From: JALYIM01 sp040003205
GTDB taxonomy: Bacteria; Acidobacteriota; Terriglobia; Terriglobales; Acidobacteriaceae
NCBI GenBank assembly: GCA_040003205.1
Contig: JBDUDA010000091.1
Coordinates: forward strand, 1 to 10,829
Direction: 5' to 3'
DNA: 10,829 nucleotides
Part shown: one piece after another, positions 6,190-10,829 of the stretch
Layout of the letters: each line of letters begins with the position of its first letter
Numbering within the stretch: the stretch's first letter is position 1
Notes under the pieces: model-generated
The model's input: the letters and a program-made list of their open reading frames with translations, nothing else
Databases searched by the model: none
Told to the model about the DNA's origin: nothing
Translations under genes and position numbers: made by a program

Positions 6190-8201
6190 ACGATGCCCCC
6201 AAACTCCTGATCGAGTGGTCTTCTCCGTGGGAAGAATTTCGTTCCTCGATTGGGCCTGCTTTGCGGCGTTCGCCCCGTCCTTTGGCGGGCGAAGCTCGCT
6301 CCGGTTTAGTTCCTTATAAAGGGATGTTGTTCGGATGCCTGTTGCAGGTGACCTTACTGCTGGCGGTTTTAATTCTCCAACAAAAACTGACGACCATGCA
6401 TGTGTACGCACCGCCATCCGCGCGCAAGTACGACGTGATCTATTTCTCGGGAGATGAGCTCCCCAAAACTGAAGATGCCAGCGGAGCGCAGGCGGGACGC
6501 TCCGGTTCTGCCGGCGGCGACGAAGCTCATCACGCGACGCAGACAATTCGTGTCGCGCGCGGTACCACCGTCCGCGAAAAAGTAGTAGACGCTCCCAAGC
6601 TTGATCTCCGTCGTACCGATGCCGCGGTTGAGAACCTTCTCGCTTACAAGGCAGTTCCCGGATCCCCGCCAGTTGCTGGGCTGCGTTCGTCCGTGAGAGT
6701 GCAAGAGCTTCCGCAATCCGCGATTGCGCCTTCTCCCCAACTGGAGCGAGAAAAAATACGCGCCAGCGATGCCCTAAACCCCAGTGTGGTAGCCCCCGCC
6801 CCGACGGCTCCAAATAGCGAATTGGCAAAGATGCGTCTGCCCGGGAATCAAACGGCGCAGGTAGTCCCTCCGCCGGTATCCGCCCCGGAACAGATCACGA
6901 ACACGAAGGCGCAGCTTACTCTTCCTGCCGCGCTGGTAGTCGCGCCCGCGCCTGATCAAATTGTTCGCGAGCGATCAAATGGCGCGGGCCTGGGCGCGGA
7001 CGAATTGCGCCCCCAAGTTGTGCCTCCCGCTGCCCAGTTAGGAAGTGCTTCGCAGCAGCAGCGCTCAAGCGGAGGTCTCGGCAAAGCTGATGTGGTTGCG
7101 CCGCCAGTAGAAGTTGCCAGTCTATCTTCCGGCAATCGCAATCCGAACAGCCTGGGAGGGAGCGCAGTGGCGCCTCCTGCTGTTCAGTTAAGTGGTTCGC
7201 TACAAGAATCCTCCTCAGGGTATGCGCGAGCCCGGGTGCCCGCTGGCGAAGCCTCTGTTGTTCCCCCGAGCCCATCGTTAAGTTCTGGAGCAGGAGGCCA
7301 CGGCAACCGTGGGCAAGGGTTAAGTGGCGCGTTCGATTCCGGTGCTGCCGCTCCCGCCCCAGCAACTGCCAGCAAGAACGGAACCGGGGTTGTAATTTCC
7401 AGCCGACCGGGCTCCGAAGTGGGAGTGCCGGGCAAGTCCGCGGCCGGATCGATAGCGTTGTCTCCGTCAGGCGGCGCCAAGCCAGGTCTGGGAGGGGCAG
7501 GTGGAGGTACAGGAATTAATCGTGGCGCGGGCGGCGGCAGCGGCGTGGCCGGCGAAGGCTCGGGAGCGAGGAAGGAAGGCACGGGCCGCGGAGCTGAGAC
7601 GAACGCGCACGCCGGAATTTCTCCCACTCCTGGGCCGGGCGGCGCGGGAAACGGGACCAACGGACAGCCTCCCATGGCGGGCGTTTCTGTGAAAGGTGGC
7701 AGCAACAACATTACTTTGCCAAGCTTCGAAACCAGTTCGCCAAAATCTTCTAACACTGAGCGCGCGTCGCTCGACACCGTCAATCACGGCCCTGGGATCA
7801 CCGTGGTCGGGACCTCACGCTCTGGAGGCGCATTCAATTTTTATGGCGCGTTAAAGGGAGACAAGGTCTACACAATTTATATCGAAACATCTTTAGGAAC
7901 AGCGGTCATGCAATACGCCGATCCTGCTTCGGCCGCGCATCCGTATGCCGAAGACCTGGTTGCGCCTCAGCCCATGCGCGCCGACTTGCCCGCGAACTTG
8001 CACAACTCGCGCCTGGTAATTGCCTGCATCCTCAATCGTTCGGGTGAGCTCAAGAATGCCCAAGTGCTCGAGCCCGGAGGCGGAGAAATGACCAGCAAAG
8101 TACTGGCGGCATTGCCCAGTTGGAAGTTTCGTCCCGTGTTGCGCGGAGATCAGCCGGTCGAAGTCAACGCGATTCTCGGCTTTGATATCGATACTCGCTG
8201 A
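6186..8201 (+). CDS. TonB-like membrane-anchored protein with long Pro/Gly-rich linker
   Basis: This 671-residue protein has the layout of a TonB-type periplasm-spanning protein. A cytoplasmic N-terminus of about 44 residues precedes one membrane helix (about 45-66). A long low-complexity periplasmic region (about 95-545) carries evenly spaced VV-(A/P)-P-(P/A)-P motifs (201-395), then a Gly/Ser/Ala-rich stretch (about 400-505). The C-terminal domain (about 548-671) begins FNFYGALKGDKVYTIYIET and ends with a TonB_C-like block: GELKNAQVLEPGGG, a Trp-Lys-Phe-Arg-Pro at 646-650, and QPVEVNAILGFDID. I recall related C-termini in acidobacterial hypothetical proteins. The start is GTG 6186, overlapping the DUF192 stop by 4 bp, which implies translational coupling. 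The helix lacks the Ser and His seen in Escherichia coli TonB, and no exbB/exbD lies in view. The role is unknown; an envelope-spanning partner of the pilus or a scaffold is possible. Confidence 0.8.
   Translation: MNDAPKLLIEWSSPWEEFRSSIGPALRRSPRPLAGEARSGLVPYKGMLFGCLLQVTLLLAVLILQQKLTTMHVYAPPSARKYDVIYFSGDELPKTEDASGAQAGRSGSAGGDEAHHATQTIRVARGTTVREKVVDAPKLDLRRTDAAVENLLAYKAVPGSPPVAGLRSSVRVQELPQSAIAPSPQLEREKIRASDALNPSVVAPAPTAPNSELAKMRLPGNQTAQVVPPPVSAPEQITNTKAQLTLPAALVVAPAPDQIVRERSNGAGLGADELRPQVVPPAAQLGSASQQQRSSGGLGKADVVAPPVEVASLSSGNRNPNSLGGSAVAPPAVQLSGSLQESSSGYARARVPAGEASVVPPSPSLSSGAGGHGNRGQGLSGAFDSGAAAPAPATASKNGTGVVISSRPGSEVGVPGKSAAGSIALSPSGGAKPGLGGAGGGTGINRGAGGGSGVAGEGSGARKEGTGRGAETNAHAGISPTPGPGGAGNGTNGQPPMAGVSVKGGSNNITLPSFETSSPKSSNTERASLDTVNHGPGITVVGTSRSGGAFNFYGALKGDKVYTIYIETSLGTAVMQYADPASAAHPYAEDLVAPQPMRADLPANLHNSRLVIACILNRSGELKNAQVLEPGGGEMTSKVLAALPSWKFRPVLRGDQPVEVNAILGFDIDTR
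6786..7370 (+). repeat. Degenerate ~25-codon repeats within the TonB-like gene
   Basis: The encoded protein repeats a short motif of two hydrophobic residues followed by Pro-rich sequence about every 25 residues: VVAPAP (201), VVPPPV (226), VVAPAP (251), VVPPAAQL (278), VVAPPVEV (303), AVAPPAVQL (327), VVPPSPSL (358) and AAPAPA (388). Intervals are 25, 25, 27, 25, 24, 31 and 30 residues. Spacers are polar and rich in Ser, Gln, Asn and Gly. At DNA level the copies have diverged, so this is an old protein-level repeat rather than a recent tandem duplication. Confidence 0.7.
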
Positions 8202-9824
8202 TTATTTGTGTAGCAGAACGGCAGTCTCATCCTGATGAACCACTTTCCAGCCTGATTTTTCTTTGAGTGCCGATGCCAGGGCAGAATCCTTTTGCACGAG
8301 AACGTAGTTTGCTTTCCAGTCGCTCAATATCTGCTCCCACCCAGATTCCACGCGGATCACTTTCAAATAATCCTTGAAGAAGGCTTCTCCGTACAAATCA
8401 TGGCGGTCATCCACTACAACTTTAGTCTGCGGATAAAGAGTGTAGATAAGATAGCCGCCCCACAAATCTGGACAGAAGATCGGCTCGCGGATCTTTTCAT
8501 TGGCGATCACATTTACAGCTTGCACTGGAAACCGTGTCTCGTCGAAATGCGCATTCATAATCTCGCGGGAGCCGATGCGCCCTCCGTGAAGGCATAGCCA
8601 CATACCGATTAATAGCGCCAGCACAGTCCAGATGTTCCCGTGGAGTGCGGAATCCAGATGGTTCATTCGCACGCCGAAGGAATTGAATCGCGCTAGCAAC
8701 GCCCGACAGCGAGGCTTGATTGATAAATCATGTTCCCTGTCAGTAAGCGCGTTGGACAGCAATGGCGCAACCACCAACACCAGCAGGATGGACGAGACTG
8801 GCAAATTGCGCGAGGAAGATAGTCCGGTGAAAACCGCGAACAGCACATACAGCAACTGGGTAAATTGAAGCTTCTCTCGAGTTGCCGCGAGGGTGCAGAG
8901 TGCAATCAAAATTAGGATAGCGAAGCAGCGGGCAGCGGGACTGTGGAAGTCCGGCGAAAGAAATTCGCTGATGTGATTCATCAAAAACGCATTCGACAGA
9001 TAGTCGAAGATGTGAACATGCAATTTGTACCCGTAGGGATTTAGTAAGCTCGCTAGAAATGCCAATCCCGCGCCCACAGCAGCATGCTTCAGCCACAGCG
9101 CAGGATCAGGCCGCGATTCGTTCAGTATCAACGATTCCGTCGCTGATCCGGCCAGATGAATGGCAATCAGTACGAATCCCAGCAGAAAACCGCCGTGCAG
9201 GTTGGCCCAGAACAGCATCAGGAAAGGCAGCCAGAAAAGCAGATGTTTGGTCCCTGACGATAGGACTTGTTTTGAGTCTAATAATTCATAAACAATTACC
9301 ACCAGCAACCAGCTCAAAACGTGCGGCCTGGCCATCACGTGAATCATCGAGGCCCCAACCGCTAGAACTAACAAGGTCGCCGCGACCGGCACGCTCGCGC
9401 CGCGCCGCAGCACACTGCGGAGCACCATGGTAAAAGTAAGAGCTATTACGGCGGCGGTGAGAAGAACCACGCCGTTCAGTCCCAGGCGGGCATGAATCGC
9501 CGCGATCAACATGTCGTACATCCACTCCCACGCGAACCACGGCCGCCCATTCATGGTGGAAGAAAAAATGTCTGCGCGGATAATTGTGTGCGAGCGCAGC
9601 ATCTCTTCGCCGGCTCGAATATGCCATCCGATGCCGGCATCATTCAATAGTCGGGATCCCATCGCTCCACAGCTCAACGCGGCGAGTAATACAATGAAAA
9701 CTAGATCACTAATAGAAGGAAATAATAGAGCCAGCGGGCGACGCGAAGCGCGCATAACTTCCGCATTTTTCCCCGCTTCGTGGGATGCCGCGGCTGGGAT
9801 GGGCTGCAGTGGTTTCAAATCCAA
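8202..9824 (-). CDS. Polytopic membrane protein, GT-C glycosyltransferase-like
   Basis: This protein has about ten predicted membrane helices (roughly 41-55, 115-138, 145-181, 195-226, 246-261, 299-313, 322-360, 396-413) and a soluble C-terminal part of about 125 residues. The first loop holds NDAGIGWHIRAGEEML and RADIFSST...GRPWFAWEW, resembling the Asp-containing first periplasmic loop of GT-C enzymes that use lipid-linked sugars. ARPHV (165-169), WANLHGGF (206-213) and LLNPYGYKL (260-268) are further motifs I associate with this family, as is the C-terminal VVVDDRHDLYGE. The substrate cannot be read from sequence. The start is uncertain: TTG 9824 follows an in-frame stop two codons upstream and has a weak AGAGGCGAG before it, whereas ATG 9755 (residue 24) would leave a 98-bp divergent promoter gap. 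The stop codon directly abuts that of the TonB-like gene. It may be annotated simply as hypothetical. Confidence 0.75.
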   Translation of the reverse strand: MDLKPLQPIPAAASHEAGKNAEVMRASRRPLALLFPSISDLVFIVLLAALSCGAMGSRLLNDAGIGWHIRAGEEMLRSHTIIRADIFSSTMNGRPWFAWEWMYDMLIAAIHARLGLNGVVLLTAAVIALTFTMVLRSVLRRGASVPVAATLLVLAVGASMIHVMARPHVLSWLLVVIVYELLDSKQVLSSGTKHLLFWLPFLMLFWANLHGGFLLGFVLIAIHLAGSATESLILNESRPDPALWLKHAAVGAGLAFLASLLNPYGYKLHVHIFDYLSNAFLMNHISEFLSPDFHSPAARCFAILILIALCTLAATREKLQFTQLLYVLFAVFTGLSSSRNLPVSSILLVLVVAPLLSNALTDREHDLSIKPRCRALLARFNSFGVRMNHLDSALHGNIWTVLALLIGMWLCLHGGRIGSREIMNAHFDETRFPVQAVNVIANEKIREPIFCPDLWGGYLIYTLYPQTKVVVDDRHDLYGEAFFKDYLKVIRVESGWEQILSDWKANYVLVQKDSALASALKEKSGWKVVHQDETAVLLHK

Positions 9825-9853
9825 AGCTTAGGCTCGCCTCTGACGACCACGCC

Positions 9854-10555
9854 ATGTTAACTGATCTTACTCAGAAGGCACTGGACAATCCGATCTGGGC
9901 TGCTCTGACAGGCGAGCAACAATACCTCGCCAATATCTCTAATTTCGCCAGAAGATTTCCCGCAGAGGTCACCACCCTCGCTGGATTCGCCGAACCTGGC
10001 GAAGAGGCTTACGCTTCACTGATGAACCTGGTGCTTCCCGGAGAAACGATTGCGTTATTTTTGCGAGAGCCACCCGCGCCGTCGGACGTTTGGTCCGTTA
10101 AATTGACGCCACTCTTGCAGATGATTCAAACACGTATCCCTGAGAACCATCAGAAAGCGATTTCGAATCATGAATTAACCGCGCTGGGTGCGGTGGATTC
10201 GCCCGAGATGCTTGCGCTCGCCCAACTTACCAAGCCCGGGCCATTCGGCACTCGGACTCACGAGTTGGGAGAATATTTCGGCATCCGGCTCGACGGAGAC
10301 TTGGTGGCGATGGCTGGCGAACGGTTGCACTTCACAGGGCACACCGAAGTCAGCGCGGTCTGTACTCATCCTGACCATCTTGGACATGGTTATGCTGGCG
10401 CGCTAGTGGCTAAGGTCGCCAGCCGCATTCGCCACCGGGGAGAAACACCCATCCTGCACGTACGCGCCGATAACGCGCGGGCAATATCCGTCTACGAACG
10501 TATGGGATTCCAAGCGCGGCTGAACTATCACGTCGTCGTGCTCCAGCGAAAATAA
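9854..10555 (+). CDS. GNAT-family N-acetyltransferase
   Basis: This is a 233-residue protein with a C-terminal GNAT fold (FR47-like) that should transfer an acetyl group from acetyl-CoA to an unidentified amine. Motif A reads EVSAVCTHPDHLGHGYAGALV (from 165), with the Leu-Gly-His-Gly pyrophosphate-binding turn at 176-179. Motif B follows as NARAISVYERMGF (207-219). The N-terminal half (LDNPIWAALTGEQQYLA, about 10-26) is typical of a subgroup of these proteins and supports ATG 9854 as the start. A longer reading from ATG 9785 would add 23 residues of unconvincing sequence and overlap the divergent membrane-protein gene. No good Shine-Dalgarno precedes 9854. It is transcribed away from the membrane-protein gene and has no evident link with the Tad genes. 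Confidence 0.87.
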   Translation: MLTDLTQKALDNPIWAALTGEQQYLANISNFARRFPAEVTTLAGFAEPGEEAYASLMNLVLPGETIALFLREPPAPSDVWSVKLTPLLQMIQTRIPENHQKAISNHELTALGAVDSPEMLALAQLTKPGPFGTRTHELGEYFGIRLDGDLVAMAGERLHFTGHTEVSAVCTHPDHLGHGYAGALVAKVASRIRHRGETPILHVRADNARAISVYERMGFQARLNYHVVVLQRK

Positions 10556-10585
10556 ATTTTTAAGAGTTCAGAGCTAAGACAAAAC

Positions 10586-10740
10586 TGTCATCCCGAGTGC
10601 GGTCAACTCGGCGCACGCGTGGAGTTGTGAAATCGAGGGATCTGGTTTGTAGATTTTCGCTGGGAACAAATATCAGCAGGTCCCTCGACTTGTCCTCGGC
10701 GCGAGCGCGGTTCGGCCCGCGCTCGATATTACGGGGTAGA
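10586..10740. repeat. Imperfect palindromic interspersed repeat (acidobacterial REP/MITE-like)
   Basis: The left arm starts TGTCATCCCGAG and ends CGAGGGATCTG (10634-10644). This pairs with CAGGTCCCTCG (10677-10687) across a 32-nt loop through 11 positions with one T-G mismatch that would be a wobble in RNA. TTTGT (10646-10650) with ACAAA (10666-10670) adds an inner stem. Each arm carries its own hairpin: CAACTC/GAGTTG (10604-10609/10622-10627) around the palindrome CACGCGTG, and CGAGCGCGG/CCGCGCTCG (10702-10710/10717-10725). The combination of TCATCCCGAG, GAGGGATCTG and CAGGTCCCTCGACTT matches what I recall of multicopy intergenic repeats in acidobacteria. No open reading frame or transposase is present. 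In RNA it could fold and act as a bidirectional transcript end. Confidence 0.6.
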
Positions 10741-10749
10741 AGCGATAGC

Positions 10750-10764
10750 GCTCTCTGCGAGAGC
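10750..10764 (-). terminator. Hairpin downstream of the - strand TonB-like end
   Basis: GCTCTC (10750-10755) and GAGAGC (10759-10764) form a perfect 6-bp stem with a 3-nt loop, 11 nt beyond the stop of the partial - strand gene. An outer AGCG/CGCT pair (10741-10744/10769-10772) could extend it across an internal loop. No T run follows on the - strand, so it is a poor intrinsic terminator and may just stabilise the 3' end. Confidence 0.35.
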
Positions 10765-10775
10765 TGACCGCTACT

Positions 10776-10829
10776 CTAGTAGAGGCGGAAACTTACTTCC
10801 ACGTTGATCTGTACCGCCACGGGTTTTCC
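10776..10829 (-). CDS. C-terminal end of a TonB-like protein, 5' part outside window
   Basis: Read on the - strand from the window edge, 17 codons give GKPVAVQINVEVSFRLY and then TAG at 10778-10776. This closely resembles the last strand of TonB C-terminal domains, where a Gly-(K/R)-P-V-x-V-x-(I/V) segment ends in a hydrophobic strand just before the stop. The gene would therefore enter from the right and converge on the GNAT gene, leaving the 220-bp intergenic stretch that holds the palindromic repeat. With only 17 residues the family call rests on pattern recognition; the frame, the stop and the hairpin after it support a real gene end. Confidence 0.6.
   Translation of the reverse strand, partial: GKPVAVQINVEVSFRLY

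Noticed and set aside
6166..6828. 220-codon - strand frame across the DUF192/TonB-like junction
   Set aside because: It is antisense to two genes with recognisable products. The Arg-rich translation with many Trp is typical of the complement of GC-rich coding DNA.
7500..7660. GC-rich Gly-codon tract considered as a DNA tandem repeat
   Set aside because: Periodicity comes from repeated GGN codons in the Gly-rich linker; I could not find a repeated unit longer than a few codons.
7184..7783. 199-codon - strand Pro-rich frame resembling a secreted Pro-rich protein
   Set aside because: It is the complement of the Gly/Ser/Ala-rich part of the TonB-like gene; Gly codons read as Pro on the other strand. 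No ribosome site or domain was seen.
9785..9853. ATG 9785 as the start of the acetyltransferase
   Set aside because: The extra 23 residues do not look like the family's N-terminus and would overlap the divergent gene. ATG 9854 begins directly before the conserved LDNPIWAALTG segment.
10586..10740. Possible CRISPR array or structured non-coding RNA gene
   Set aside because: There is no direct repeat with regular spacers and no known RNA motif that I recognise. The inverted-repeat layout fits an interspersed palindromic element better.

Overview
The window looks like a stretch of chromosome from a moderately GC-rich Gram-negative bacterium, most likely an acidobacterium (Terriglobia, Koribacter/Sulfotelmatobacter-like). 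Three things point there: the order of the Tad pilus genes followed by a DUF192 gene and a TonB-like protein, the C-terminal sequence of that TonB-like protein, and an interspersed palindromic repeat of a kind common in acidobacterial genomes. The taxonomic call comes from remembered families, not from a search.

Bases 1-5738 hold the core of a tight adherence (Tad/Flp, type IVc) pilus machine on the + strand. It runs secretin cpaC/rcpA (5' end cut by the window edge), pilus-localising ATPase cpaE/tadZ, motor ATPase cpaF/tadA, and the inner-membrane platform proteins tadB and tadC. Gaps are 63, 20, 35 and 7 bp, so this is probably one operon. The pilin, prepilin peptidase, cpaB and tadE/F/G-type genes are not in view and would have to lie upstream or elsewhere.

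Bases 5776-8201 continue the same strand with a small DUF192 protein and a 671-residue membrane-anchored protein. The latter has a long Pro/Gly/Ala-rich linker and a TonB-like C-terminal domain. The two genes overlap by 4 bp, so they are probably translationally coupled and may be the tail of the Tad operon. A link between this pair and the pilus is an inference from position.

Bases 8202-9824 (- strand) encode a polytopic membrane protein resembling GT-C-type glycosyltransferases. Its stop codon abuts the stop of the TonB-like gene with no spacer. Divergent from it at 9854-10555 (+) is a GNAT-family acetyltransferase.

The last 274 bases hold an imperfect palindromic repeat, a hairpin, and at the very edge (10776-10829, - strand) the last 17 codons of another gene whose residues look like a TonB C-terminal end. 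I see no tRNA, rRNA, CRISPR array, transposase or phage gene. I found no clearly new system. The most unusual item is the repeat-bearing TonB-like protein coupled to DUF192 behind the Tad genes.
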